Part shown: piece after piece, positions 47,395 to 58,637 of the stretch
Numbering within the stretch: the stretch's first letter is position 1
How the letters are laid out: each line of letters opens with the position of its first letter
NCBI RefSeq assembly: GCF_027579695.1
Contig: NC_083582.1
Span: 32,852,464 to 32,916,463, forward strand
DNA: 64,000 nt
Source: Neoarius graeffei
Lineage: Eukaryota > Chordata > Actinopteri > Siluriformes > Ariidae
Direction: 5' to 3'
Made by a program: the position numbers and the translations under genes
The notes under the pieces: generated by a model
What the model was told of the DNA's origin: nothing
Database searches by the model: none
What the model saw: the letters and a program-made list of their open reading frames with translations, nothing else

Positions 47395-48003
47395 GTTGAG
47401 AGTACGTCGTGCGCATTTTGGCTGCCGCTTCTCACCGGAGCTTTTTTTCCTTTTGTGTTTGTGTAGTTTGATGTTTGTTTTCGTTTGAGTGTTTTTGCCC
47501 ACCGGTTGTGGTGTAGCTCCGGACCCAGTTTTGGGCGTCGGTTCCCTCCAGGCCTTGGTTCGCCGTGTGTGATGCCTGTGCTCCTAGCTATGGACTGCAG
47601 TGAGCTCGTTGCTCATTTTAAGATCGTGGTTGTCCAGCGCTCTGTGCAGCAGTGCTTTCGTGCTTGGCGTGATGTTCCGAGTGATGTTGCTCAGTGGCAT
47701 CGCAGCGGCTGTGCAGGCGGTTTGGGACATACCAGTGCTCTGTATGGTGGTGCATCTGTGCTTGTTTTGTGGATCCATGGCGTGGTGTTCCAAGTGATGT
47801 TGTCCGGCGTCGTCGCAGTGGCTGAGCTGGTGGTGTGGGACTTGTTTTCGTGCGCCTTTTGGTGGGATTGTGGCTGCTCCACCATTGAAATGACATCCTG
47901 ACCTCTATTTGGTAGACTTTCTTTTTCCCTCCTATAATTGTAAAGCGACCTTGGGTTTTGAGAAAGGCGCTATATAAATTGAAATTATTATTATTATTAT
48001 TAT
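47395..48003 (+). mobile_element. Retroposon with GCGCTATATAAAT 3' end and ATT tail
   Basis: The 3' end reads TTGTAAAGCGACCTTGGGTT, then AAGGCGCTATATAAATTG and (ATT)n. This end is typical of fish non-LTR retroposons. The 138-codon frame at 47485 has no recognised domain. Confidence 0.55.
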
Positions 48004-48025
48004 TAACCATGAGTTGGCCTAGTGG

Positions 48026-48401
48026 GCGGCACGGTGGTGTAGTGGTTAGCGCTGTCGCCTCACAGCAAGAAGGTCCAGGTTCGAGCCCCGTGGCCGGCGA
48101 GGGCCTTTCTGTGTGGAGTTTGCATGTTCTCCCCGTGTCCACGTGGGTTTCCTCCGGGTACTCCGGTTTCCCCCACAGTCCAAAGACATGCCGATTAGGT
48201 TAAGTGGTGACTCTAAATTGACCGTAGGTGTGAATGTGAGTGTGAATGGTTGTCTGTGTCTATGTGTCAGCCCTGTGATGACCTGGCGACTTGTCCAGGG
48301 TGTACCCCGCCTTTCGCCCGTAGTCAGCTGGGATAGGCTCCAGCTTGCCTGCGACCCTGTAGAAGGATAAAGCGGCTAGAGATAATGAGATGAGATGAGA
48401 T
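48026..48401 (+). mobile_element. tRNA-derived SINE copy with 15 bp TSD
   Basis: GAGTTGGCCTAGTGG is duplicated at 48011-48025 and 48402-48416. Confidence 0.95.
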
Positions 48402-49040
48402 GAGTTGGCCTAGTGGTTAGCTTGTCTGCCTCTCAATCGAGACCTCGCAAGTTCTACTCACGGTCGGGTCATACCAAAGATCATCATAACTAGATAGAAC
48501 TCGATGCCAACAGCGTCGATGGGGATGCCTCCGCCTGGTAGACTACATGCCTTATTAAGTTGTAGTTTGGGGATGGACATTTGACCTCACAGTAATCTTG
48601 ACCTGGTGAAATTACTTGTATCAGCCTTGGAGACATTGTGTTCACAAGGTTTTCGGACAGACATTTGACCTCACAGTGACCTTGACCTTAGACCTTTTGA
48701 TCTCAAAATCTAATCAGTTTATCTTTGTCCCCAAATGCACAAATGGTGAAAATCTGGTGAAATTCCTTTCATTTGCCTTGGAGATATTGTGTTCACAAGG
48801 TTTTCGGACAGACATTTGACCTCACAGTGACCTTAGACCTTTTGATCTTAAAAACTAATCAGTTCATGTTTGTCCCAAAGCGCACAAATGGTGAAAGTTT
48901 GGTGAAATTCCTTTCAGTAGCCTTTGAGATATCGCGTTCACAAGGTTTCGGGACGGACGCATGGACGGACGCACGGACAGACGGACAACCTGAAAACATA
49001 ATGCCTCCTGCACCTTACAGTGGCGGAGGCATAAAAAAAT
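48402..49040 (+). repeat. Second tRNA-like SINE head plus tandem CACAGTGACCTTGACC repeat
   Basis: TTGGCCTAGTGGTTAGCTTG at 48405 resembles an A box and starts a different SINE-like sequence. From 48570 a segment containing GACATTTGACCTCACAG recurs at about 48577, 48660 and 48811, ending in GGACGGACGCACGGACAGAC, a common aquatic-animal repeat. Confidence 0.6.
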
Positions 49041-49239
49041 GGTACCTACTGCTGTCTGGCAAGGCATGCTGCAATACAGATGCGAGTGGGAAGTCAAACT
49101 CTCGTGGTTACCAGAGGACCTGCCCCCCACTGTAACCCTAGCTATGTAATAGCCGAGAGGCCGAGGGCTACGGAAACAGAGATCGGCGCCGCCCTATGCG
49201 CCACATGGCGTGGGAAGGGACTTTGACTATTATTATTAT

Positions 49240-49885
49240 TATTATTAATGCTGCCATCACAGAAGTGTAAGCTACCTTTGCCAAGGGCACTGACACAACC
49301 CCATACCATGACACACCCTGGCTTTTGGACTTGCTCCTGGTAACAGTCTGGATGGTCCTTTTCGTCTTTGGTCTGGAACACACAGTGTCCATTTCTTACA
49401 AAAATAGACCTGGAATACTGATTCATCTGACCACATACACATTTCCCCTGTGTGATGGTCCATCCCAGATCCCTTCAAGCCCAGAGAAGTCAATGGTGCT
49501 TCTGGACACAGTTAACATAAGGCTTCCTTTTTGCACAGTAAACTTTTAACTGGCATTTATGGATGTAACTCTGTATTGTAGAGCTTGACAAAGGTTTGCC
49601 AAAGTAATCCCGAGCCCATGTAGTTATATCAGCTATAGATGGATGGCGGTTCTTCATGCAGTACCGTCTGAGGGATTGGAGATCACAGGTGTTCAGCTTT
49701 GGCTTGCGCCCTTGCCCTTTAGGCACCAAAATTCCTCCAGATTCCTTGAATTGTTTAATGGTATTATGCACCATAGAGGGTGAAATATCCAAATCCCTTT
49801 GCACTTTTCTTTGAGGAACATTGTTTTTCAACATTTCAATAATATTTTCACACATTTGTTGACAAACTGGAGATCCCCGGCCCAT
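49240..49885 (-). pseudogene. Third Tc1-like family, transposase fragment
   Basis: The minus frame starts at 49885 with MGRGSPVCQQMCENIIEMLK, then DISPSMVHNTIKQF and GRKPKLNTCDL. A frameshift near 49490 leads to MCMWSDESVFQVYF with the first catalytic Asp. It is truncated before the second Asp. Confidence 0.85.
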
Positions 49886-49899
49886 CTTTGCTCTTCAAA

Positions 49900-50110
49900 G
49901 ACTAGGCTTTTCCTGGATACTACCAAATGGTTTATTCATTGCATATCTGGTTTGATTTACTTTGGATTTTGCCTTTGCGTCTGACACCCTGTTTGTGCTT
50001 CGCCTGATCATTGCCTGTTTTTGATTCAGCCTTTTGCCTTACGATTTGGATTTGTTTGCCTGAATAAACTCTCTTGCAGCTTTTGCATTTGCCTGTCACT
50101 TTCATTCCTG
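49900..50110 (+). mobile_element. LTR-like fragment with polyadenylation signal
   Basis: CTGAATAAACTCTCTTGCAG at 50060 followed by CCTGTCACTTTCATTCCTGG has the look of an R/U5 region. No second end or TSD is found. Confidence 0.4.
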
Positions 50111-50621
50111 GCAATTGTACTATAATACAGCATTTCAGAAATATTATCACTAATGAAACTAAACGGCATGCCAGACTCAAATATTATGATGCCTTTTGAA
50201 GAGCCAAGGTCTAAATTTAGCCTTGATAGAAAACACTTCTTTAAATACTTACAGCTTAGAAGCTTTGTTAAAAGTAGACGGCCTTTCGATTTCATAAAAC
50301 CGGTGAAATTTAGTTCCCTCTGAAATATGGTGATTGTGATATATGTTTATTTCTGAAATATCTTTAAAAAAAAAGCCAGGCCATTCTGTGGATGGGAAGT
50401 TATTTAATTTGAGGCGATTCCTGAGCAAATAATGTGCATGAAATTGCTTGCTTTGTGCAGTCAAGCAGACAGAGGAAGTCCGTGTGCGCATGCGCAGGTT
50501 TACCGTTTGGTGTCATCGTCGTCTTCTTTTGGGTTTTACGGCAGCTGGCATCCACAGTGTTGCATTGCTGCCATCTACAGGTTTACCTTGAGCGTGCACT
50601 GACAGTTCCATCATTCTTGCC

Positions 50622-51190
50622 CCTTTTCCACCAAAGCAGTTCCAGGGCTGGTTCGGGGCCAGTGCTTAGTTTGGAACCGGGTTTTCTGTTTCCACTGACA
50701 AAGAACTGGCTCTGGGGCCAGAAAAACCGGTTCCCGGCTAGCACCAACTCTCTGCTGGGCCAGAGGAAAGAACCGCTTACGTCAGCGGGGGGTGGGGGGT
50801 GGAGCTGTTAAGACCAACAACAATAACAAGACCGCGGAAGATCGGCATTTTTAAGCGACGAGAAGCAGCAGCTGTACAAACGCGAAGTCATCCATTATTA
50901 TTATTGTTGTTGTTGCTGCTGCTGCTTCTTCTGCGTTGTTTTTGCTTCGATATTCGCGCCAAGGTTTATGCAAACGTAGCGACGTAACTGATGTATACAG
51001 CGACGCAATGACGCATACAACGACGTAACTGACGTATACAGCGACGTAATGACGTGGCTTCCTTTAGCACCGCGAGCTATGGAAAAGCAAATTGGTTCTC
51101 AGCTGGCTCGCAAGTTGAACGAGTTGTGAACCAGCACCAGCACTGGCCCCGAACCAGCCCTGGAACTGATTTGGTGGAAAAGGGGTATAT
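50622..51190. mobile_element. TIR element CCCCTTTTCCACCAAA
   Basis: The ends CCCCTTTTCCACCAAAGCAG and CTGATTTGGTGGAAAAGGGG continue through GGTTCGGGGCCAGTGC and its inverse, giving TIRs of about 45 bp. No coding region. Confidence 0.85.
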
Positions 51191-51282
51191 GTCACTAAAC
51201 GAACAACTGATCACACCGAGGTGCTTGCTGAGCGCCGATATTTATTAGTTTGGTCCTGTGTTTCCTTTCCTTCGTATATAAC

Positions 51283-51610
51283 TGTAGCGGGTTTAACGTG
51301 TGGGTGGAGCACAGAAGACGGCAGGACAGAGATCAGGATGAATATCGTGCTTTTATTGCCGCACTTTTCAGTCGGACACTCAACAAGCAACACTCGGAGA
51401 TTCACACACACACACACACACTCCGTAGTCTCCTCTCGGCAAACTCCCCTCCGCTCTCACTCTCCCTCCTTAAATAGGGCGCGGTTTACTGGGGAGAACA
51501 CACACAAAGCACAGGTTAATTACACTCAGGTGTAGCGATTCTGCCACTTACCTTCCCCAACTCCGCCCTCCTGTCACAGACCGGCGCTTGACCACGCCCC
51601 CGCTGCCACA
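51283..51610 (-). mobile_element. Solo LTR, 328 bp, with 5 bp TSD (ATAAC)
   Basis: On the minus strand it runs TGTGGCAGCGGGG ... CCGCTACA, with a TATA-like CCCTATTTAAGG and a polyadenylation signal GCAATAAAAG in the right order. ATAAC is duplicated at 51278-51282 and 51611-51615; the empty site is visible at 24212-24225. A (CA)n lies inside. Confidence 0.88.
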
Positions 51611-52099
51611 ATAACATAACGTCTTTTCTTCTCGCTTTCTGTTACTGTAGTCAGTCTTTCACGTTTCATTCGCACACTCACGTCCTCCGTTTTTCTCTCC
51701 TGTTTCAAATTTTTATCCCGCAATGCCTTGCGCCAACGGGGAAAGCCCACCACATCATGCATGATGTAGTCTCTTTAACTGTGTCACCGTGAAGCAAGAA
51801 CTAATAGCAGAGAATTTAGGGCCACATGGCCTTAAATTCATTCATTGTTCTATTAAAACAACCTATTAAAATTGGAAGTCTGTGCTTCGAATTCAGTAGC
51901 TTTCGGTCCACTAAATAAAAATAATTGGGTGTCAGGGAAAATTCTTTTTATGACCTAAACCTGAAAAATCTGAAAGTCAATCTACCTTTAAAGTAAATCA
52001 AAATAATGTACTTTCCAAACCCTCCCTCTCCCCTTTGGAAGAAATGCTTTCAAAGGGATATTATATCAGAGTTATATTGACGTCTCACTCATCAGAAAA

Positions 52100-52560
52100 C
52101 TCGAAATATCAATTGAATGCCTGGAAAGAAACCCTTCAGCTGGATATATCCGAGGATGATTAGAAAGCAGCCTGTACCAAAGCTGACATGCATGCCTTAA
52201 ATTAACCCAGTACAAACGGCTAATGCGGACTTACAGTATGTGATGCCAGCGGAATTGAATAAATACAACAAAAACATACCAGATATATGCGCAAAATGTC
52301 CAGAATCCAAAGGAACACGATTGCATTGGATGTGGCAGTGTAGGGAAATTAAAAAGTTCTGGTAAGATGTAAGAGAGCTCATTGAAAAAAGTTCTCAAAA
52401 CAAATTTTATTGGATCCCAAACTTTTCCTGTTGGGTTTACATCCAGGAAAACATACTTATAGTAAAAACGAGCAAGCATTTATAGACCTCAGCTTGATTA
52501 ATTTGGAAAAAAAAAAGTTTATTGTGCTGTTAAGGAAATCAGTTCACAGACCAAGTACCA
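52100..52560 (+). pseudogene. L1-type LINE ORF2 C-terminal fragment
   Basis: The plus frame reads NKYNKNIPDICAKCPESKGT then LHWMWQCREIKKFW, the Cys/His-rich C-terminal block of L1 ORF2. Stops and frameshifts are present. Confidence 0.65.
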
Positions 52561-52975
52561 AACAATGAATAAAACAAATGTTGTCAACTTTACCATTAGA
52601 AAGGATAACTTACATATTAAATAGTAAACAGCAGATATTTGAGGGCATATGGACGCCCTTCATGAATGATGTTAAGGATTTAGATTTAACAGCTGAAGAA
52701 GAGAATGTGTGTGTGTGTGTGTGTGTGTACAGTAACACTGCAGTTCTGAGCTTATATAACTTATTTTCTTATTTTTATAAGAATTTTTTTTTTAATTTTT
52801 TGCTTGTTGCAAATTATCTCATTTGATATAGATTGCCATGTGTTAGAATAAGCAGCATTTTGTTGTTTGTGTTTGTTCGGTTTATTGTAATGCAGCTACT
52901 TTATATGATATGAAGATCTGTAGCTGTATTGTATATGAAAATTTCAATTAAAAATTGTGAAAAAAAACCCAACTA
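52561..52975. other. Likely L1 3' region with (GT)n
   Basis: AT-rich sequence following the L1 fragment, with a (GT)n at 52707-52728 and a poly-A near 52965. Nothing coding. Confidence 0.45.
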
Positions 52976-53355
52976 GGGGTGGCACGGTGGTGTAGTGGTT
53001 AGCGCTGTCGCCTCACAGCAAGAAGGTCCGGGTTCGAGCCCCGTGGCCAGCGAGGGCCTTTCTGTGTGGAGTTTGCATGTTCTCCCCGTGTCTGCGTGGG
53101 TTTCCTCCGGGTGCTCCGGTTTCCCCCACAGTCCAAAGACATGCAGGTTAGGTTAACTGGTGACTCTAAATTGACTGTAGGTGTGAATGTGAGTGTGAAT
53201 GGTTGTCTGTGTCTATGTGTCAGCCCTGTGATGACCTGGCGACTTGTCCAGGGTGTACCCCGCCTTTCACCCGTAGTCAGCTGGGATAGGCTCCAGCTTG
53301 CCTGCGACCCTGTAGAAGGATAAAGCAGCTAGAGATAATGCGATGAGATGAGATG
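52976..53355 (+). mobile_element. tRNA-derived SINE copy
   Basis: Full length from GGGGTGGCACGGTGGTGTAG to GATGAGATGAGATGA. Confidence 0.93.
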
Positions 53356-53554
53356 AATTGGCCTGTGATTTAACAGAAAACAACCTTCAAGACAAACAAT
53401 CTCAATGTTTTTACTGCATTTTACTGTAATTATGATAATTCATAAATCAATTTATTATTACTGTTAATCGAATCAACTTCATTTACTCTTTACTGAAAAT
53501 CAACATACTTGGCTTTGAATGTATATAAATCATTATAAACCACATTACTGCTTA

Positions 53555-54821
53555 CAGTGGTGCTTGAAAGTTTGTGAACCCTTTAGAATTTTCTATATTT
53601 CTGCATAAATATGACCTAAAACATCATCAGATTTTCACACAAGTCCTAAAAGTAGATAAAGAGAACCCAGTTAAACAAATGAGACAAAAATATTATACTT
53701 GCTCATTTATTTATTGAGGGCGGCATGGTGGTGTAGTGGTTAGTGCTGTCGCCTCACAGCAAGAAGGTCTGGGTTCGAGCCCCGTGGCCGGCGAGGGCCT
53801 TTCTGTGCAGAGTTTGCATGTTCTCCCCGTGTCCGTGTGGGTTTCCTCCGGGTGCTCCGGTTTCCCCCACAGTCCAAAGACATGCAGGTTAGGTTAACTG
53901 GTGACTCTAAATTGACCGTAGGTGTGAATGTGAGTGTGAATGGTTGTCTGTGTCTATGTGTCAGCCCTGTGATGACCTGGCGACTTGTCCAGGGTGTACC
54001 CCGCCTTTCGCCCGTAGTCAGCTGGGATAGGCTCCAGCTTGCCTGCGACCCTGTAGAAGGATAAAGTGGCTAGAGATAATGAGATGAGATTTATTTATTG
54101 AGGAAAATGATCCAATATTACATATCTGTGAGTAGCAAAAGTATGTGAACCTCTAGGATTAGCAGTTCATTTGAAGGTGAAATTAGAGTCAGGTGTTTTC
54201 AATCAATGGGATGACAATCAGGTGTGAGTGGGCACCCTGTTTTATTTAAAGAACAGGGATCTATCACAGTCTGATCTTCACAACATGTTTGTGGAAGTGT
54301 ATCATGGCACGAACAAAGGATATTTCTGAGGACCTCAGAAAAAGCGTTGTTGATGCTCATCAGGCTGGAAAAGGTTACAAAACCATCTCTAAAGAGTTTG
54401 GAAGTTAATGTTTTGGAATGGCCATGTCAAATCCAATCGAAATGTTGTGGAAGGACCTGAAGCGAGCAGTTCCATGTGAGGTCCATGTGTACGGAGGAAT
54501 GGGCTAAAATTCCTCCAAGCCGGTGTGCAGGACTGATCAACAGTTACCGCAAACGTCTAGTTGCAGTTATTGCTGCACAAGGGGGTCACAGCAGATACTG
54601 AAAGCAAAGGTTCACATACTTTTACCACTCACAGATATGTAATATTGGATCATTTTCCTCAATAAATAAATGACCAAGTATAATTTTTTTGTCTCATTTG
54701 TTTAACTGGGTTCTCTTTATCTACTTTTCGGACTTGTGTGAAAATCTGATGATGTTTTAGGTCATATTTATGCAGAAATATAGAAAATTCTAAAGGGTTC
54801 ACAAACTTTCAAGCACAACTG
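53555..54821 (+). mobile_element. Tc1-like transposon, copy C, deleted and split by a SINE
   Basis: The TIRs and flanking TA match copies A and B. A SINE interrupts the left end, and the transposase jumps from SKEFG to the last third near 54403, losing most of the catalytic domain. Confidence 0.92.
53719..54088 (+). mobile_element. tRNA-derived SINE copy nested in Tc1 copy C, 14 bp TSD
   Basis: ATTTATTTATTGAG is duplicated at 53705-53718 and 54089-54102, and copies A and B give the empty site. This is direct proof of retroposition. Confidence 0.97.
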
Positions 54822-55180
54822 TATGTGATTACATCAAGGTGTGGGTGGTTACATATGAATCAAAATACAATCATCATAAACCAAATTATTGTTTATACTG
54901 TCTGATGACATCAAAGCATGTGTGCATAGTTACATACGTGTGTGGTTACATTAAGGGTATAAAATCACAAAATATCTACAGTATAATGTAAGAATTCACA
55001 AAAGCTAACTCTTATAGGTTGAGAGAACAGGTTAGTGGTTTGACCTTTTGTTATTAAAAATTAAAATCTTCCAAATTTTGTGTGATAGTTTTAATGGGTT
55101 CACCATTCTAACACTGTAGTTTGAATGTGTCGTAGTTACTGCAGCTATTCCTCAAAAATCTAGATACTCTAAATACGCTA
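54822..55180. other. Unrecognised AT-rich sequence
   Basis: No frame, border or repeat was recognised here. Confidence 0.4.
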
Positions 55181-55468
55181 TGTAGCCAAAAGTTTGTGAA
55201 CACTTTTCCGTCACATCCATATTGGGTTCTTCGCCAGAGTGTTGCCTCAGAATTGGAAGCACACAATTGTATAGAATGTCTTCATATGCTGTAGCATTAT
55301 GATTTCCTTTCGGTGGAACCAAGTGGCCCAAACCTGTTCCAGCATGATAATGCTCCTGAGTACAAAATGAGCTCCATTAAGACATAGTACGTCAAGGTTA
55401 GAGTGGAAAACTCATCTGCACAGAGCTCTGACCTCAACATTACTGGACACCTTTGGGATGAACTAGAG

Positions 55469-56753
55469 CAGAGATTCTCAAACTGTGGTACGCGTACCAC
55501 TAGTGGTACGCCAAAGAATCACTTAATTAAATATAAATTAAAAAAAAGGGAAATACTATCCATAATATCCGAATGGATGAAAATATCTTATCAACCGATG
55601 ACAAGAAAATGAAAGGAAATACAAATTAAGTTAATAATTTAAAAAAGTTTGCAAGTGCTTCTGGGTAGCCATACGTAGCGTACGTACGCATTCCCGCCGG
55701 TTCCGCTGACAGACGGTTATCCGCCATTGGTAGACTAGGCTGTGATGGGAAAAGGTGGAGGTGGCTTTGCTAATTATGACGAGTACGACAAAATTACTGT
55801 CGTGGCTTAAATCCGCGAATGGGAGCGTGGATCAGGAGAGAGGGAGAACTGAAGAGGACGTGTGTGAGCCGAGCGCGGATGCTAACGACAGTGGCAAAAC
55901 CAGCCCCAGAACTGCTAGCAAACGGCAGAAACCAGTAAGGAGGAAGTATGATGAAAAATACATAAAACTAGGATTCATTTGGAGCGGGACAGAGGAGCTG
56001 CCCAGGCCGCAGTGTGTTGTATGCGGTGACGTTCTGAGCAATGAGTCCATGAAACCATCGCATCTCAAACGGCATCTTACAACCAAACACACAGCACTAA
56101 AGGACGAACCAATGGATTTTTTTTTTTTTTTACGAAAACGTGATGAACTGAAGCAGTCCAAGTCCACCATTCTGTCCTATGGTACACCCGTAGCCAAAGC
56201 ACAGGAAGCTTCATATCGTGCCAGCCTCCTGATCGCCAGAGCCGGTAAGCCGCACACAATCGGGGAACTGCTGTGTTTGCCATTAGCCAAAGAGATGACA
56301 CGTATCATGTGTGGAGAGAAAGCTGCCAGAGAGTTAAACTTGGTGCCGCTTTCAAATGACACCGTGTCAAGGAGAATAAACGACATGGCTGACGATGTTA
56401 AAAAGACACTGATTGAGCGCATTAAGAACAGTAGATATTTTGCCATACAGCTTGATTTATTTTAGTACAATGTTTATTTCACTTTTATGTGCAATTAATT
56501 TTATTTGATTCATTATTTAAGGACAGTGTTTTATTTTCCTATATTTAAACACAGTGTTACTGTTCAAAGTACTGTGTGTAATGTTACAGTGGCCAACAAT
56601 ATTAAATATACTTGTTAAATAAAACCGCCTTGTTTTTAGTGAATACTTAGACCTACTATGCTACTGTATTTTAATGTTGGTCATTATGGTGGTACTTGGA
56701 GAGCCAAGTATTTTCTGAGGTGGTACTTGGTGAAAAAAGTTTGAGAACCACTG
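55469..56753 (+). mobile_element. hAT element with perfect 8 bp TSD (AACTAGAG)
   Basis: The ends are CAGAGATTCTCAAACTGTGG and TTTGAGAACCACTG, with AACTAGAG at 55461-55468 and 56754-56761. It encodes an N-terminal transposase piece. Confidence 0.95.
55776..56465 (+). pseudogene. BED-finger hAT transposase, truncated (ZBED5/SCAND3-like)
   Basis: The frame starts MTSTTKLLSWLKSANGS and shows a BED finger (PQCVVCGDVLS ... LKRHLTTKHT, about residues 80-115). It continues through the helical region (GELLCLPLAKEMTRIMCGEK) to RYFAIQLDLF and a stop at 56463. The first catalytic Asp (IQLD) is retained but the rest of the RNase H-like and dimerisation domains is deleted. A run of nine T's at 56120 adds a poly-Phe stretch. 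The full-length proteins have over 600 residues; this has 229. It reads through without internal stops, so it is fairly young or kept open by chance. Confidence 0.88.
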
Positions 56754-56912
56754 AACTAGAGCATCAATCGCATGCCAAGTCTTCTTGCTCAACATCAATG
56801 TCCAACATTACAAATGCTCTTGTGGCTGAATCGGAAAAATTTTTTAGATTCTATATTAATAATAATAGCATCTAAAAATGAAATGTTATATTCATCTTTA
56901 GTGACTTGAGTG

Positions 56913-57814
56913 CAGTGTTGTAGTCAAGTCACTAAACCTCAAGTCTGAGTCCAGTCTTGAGTCTCCAGTGTTCAAGTCCGAGTCAAATCCAAGTCATTAA
57001 AAAAAAATTTCGTGTTGAGTTCGAGTCGAGTCCACTATTGATCCGAGTCGAGACTCCAACTGCACCATTTGACGGTGTCTGTTTCAGTGCCATTAACATT
57101 AGTTTGTTCCTGAGCATGACGTATGAACAGGTGAATGTGCTTCTCTTTATCAGGGAGTGTGAAGTATTCTGTCAGAGGTGGTTGGGAGACGGATGTAAGT
57201 GCAGAGGGTGTGTTTATTAATACAAGTGAAGACGGTAAACAATCCAGAATGGCAGGCAAAATTGTAAAACAGTGAAACAGGCAACAGGTCGAGCGAGGCA
57301 CAAACAAGCTATTGTAGACTCGGCAGAATCAAATACGAGAAACAGGAAATCAGGGATCAGGAACCTAAACATGGAAATAAGGCTTGGTAATGTGTCAGCA
57401 ATGAAACTCAATACTTCGCAAAGTAAGCGTGTTTTCACAGTTTTTATATTGGCGCACTGATTGCGCCTTAATCCTGTGCAGGTGCGAGTCATTTACGGCA
57501 CACGCAAGAGTCCGCTTGGCCTGAGAGTCTATCTGATGCACGTGCCAAGGCGCACAGGTGTGACACTCTTGCACGAAATTAGTACAAAATTAATGTAGAT
57601 ATAAATTTCTTATGCCAAATTATGGCATGTTACAAAAAATAAAGAAAAATCAGAGTCATCATCTCCAATTTATGAGTCCGAATGCAGTTAATGCACGAGT
57701 CCGAGTACAAGTCCGAGTCATCAGTGCTCAAGTCCAAGTCAAGTCACGAATCCTTAAAATTAGGGCACGAGTCAGACTCGAGTCCGAATCCTGGATTTGA
57801 GTATTACAAGCCTG
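56913..57814. mobile_element. hAT-like element with 8 bp TSD (CTTGAGTG)
   Basis: The ends CAGTGTTGTAGTCAAGTC and its partial inverse ending TTACAAGCCTG are flanked by CTTGAGTG at 56905-56912 and 57815-57822. The interior is rich in AGTCCGAGTC words. An LTR-like segment lies inside. Confidence 0.8.
57170..57565 (-). mobile_element. Solo LTR candidate, 396 bp
   Basis: On the minus strand it begins TGTCACACCTGTGCGCC and ends CCACCTCTGACA, with AATATAAAAACTG as a TATA-like site and TTAATAAACACACC as a polyadenylation signal. No clear TSD is seen. Confidence 0.6.
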
Positions 57815-57833
57815 CTTGAGTGATTTATATTTA

Positions 57834-58562
57834 ACAGCTATTCCACGAAATCAAGTCGTACATGAGCTGATAGCTGATGAGAAGCGTAGCACCAAGTTGG
57901 TTATAAGCCATGTACGACGAGATTGAGTGGAGTAACTGTTTTATTCTATCCACATTCACTGGATTTTGAGAAACAGAGCATTTTTATTTTTACGTTTTGA
58001 AAATTTAACAAATAAAAACTTTATACAAAACCATTTCCGCTTAGGTGTACTTATTAAAAACCTATCGATGGCTGCACGAATTGACTTTAGTGTTGTTTGT
58101 TTGTAGAAAGTGCCCTCTTGCTGTCGTGCCGAGGTATAGAATAGCTTTAGACATTTACTTAATTCTTCCTTGGACATTTCAGTGATGTAATTTTCAAATT
58201 TCTTTGAGCTTTTGAACCAGTCTAAAAAAATTCAACAAAGTTAATGCGTAAAGATGAATGTAAACAAACTGGTGAAATGACAGGAGCAATTTGTGAAAAA
58301 TGCTATAATAATAATTCTTGAAAAAAAAGATATGTTCTTACCCTCAAATACTTTCATTCCATATTTTGTTGCTTTGTTTGTATTTTTTGGAGTTTTGTTT
58401 TCGAGTAGAGTTTTTATTTCATCCTTGGTTGGTTCAGCAACACGCTCTACCACTTGGTTTTTCTCTACTCATGGTATATAAGCTGATAGCCTAGTAGTAG
58501 AGTAGCCAATCAGAGTGCTCGATTGCTCATATCCAGTGAATGTGGATAGAATAACCAGCTAT
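57834..58562 (-). mobile_element. KCTD1/DUF3504-like element I, longest copy (C)
   Basis: CAGCTATT borders both ends. On the minus strand a first exon (58453-58333) starts MVERVAEPTKDEIKTLLENK and ends KYGMKVFEG before GTAAGA. A second piece near 58177-58040 reads MSKEELSKCLKLFYTSARQQ then FYKQTTLKSIRAAIDRF. Together they match the N-terminal, core-binding-like part of DUF3504 proteins (KCTD1, QRICH1 and ZMYM relatives, which derive from Crypton tyrosine recombinases). The catalytic part is missing. Confidence 0.6.
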
Positions 58563-58637
58563 TGTCTGAAGAATACAGTAGTGGCTTTGATATTAGTGAT
58601 TTACCAGTCATGTATTTGAAAAGGTATGTTTTAGGGT

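Larger units (their letters stand above)
50272..51987 (+). mobile_element. TTAA element (Kolobok-like), copy 3, with two insertions
   Basis: TTAA at 50268-50271 and 51988-51991 flank it. Compared with the 720 bp copy at 23877, it carries a TIR element (50622-51190) and a solo LTR (51283-51610). Confidence 0.75.
55181..56840 (-). mobile_element. Mariner-like element remnant split by a hAT
   Basis: Pieces 55181-55460 and 56762-56840 match, in inverse orientation, the element at 60244-61273 (words such as CCCAAACCTGTTCCAGCATG and GGATGAACTAGAGC). Confidence 0.65.

Noticed and set aside
47485..47901. 138-codon plus-strand frame
   Set aside because: It lies in a retroposon with the GCGCTATATAAAT end; overlapping frames of similar length exist on the other strand and no domain is visible.
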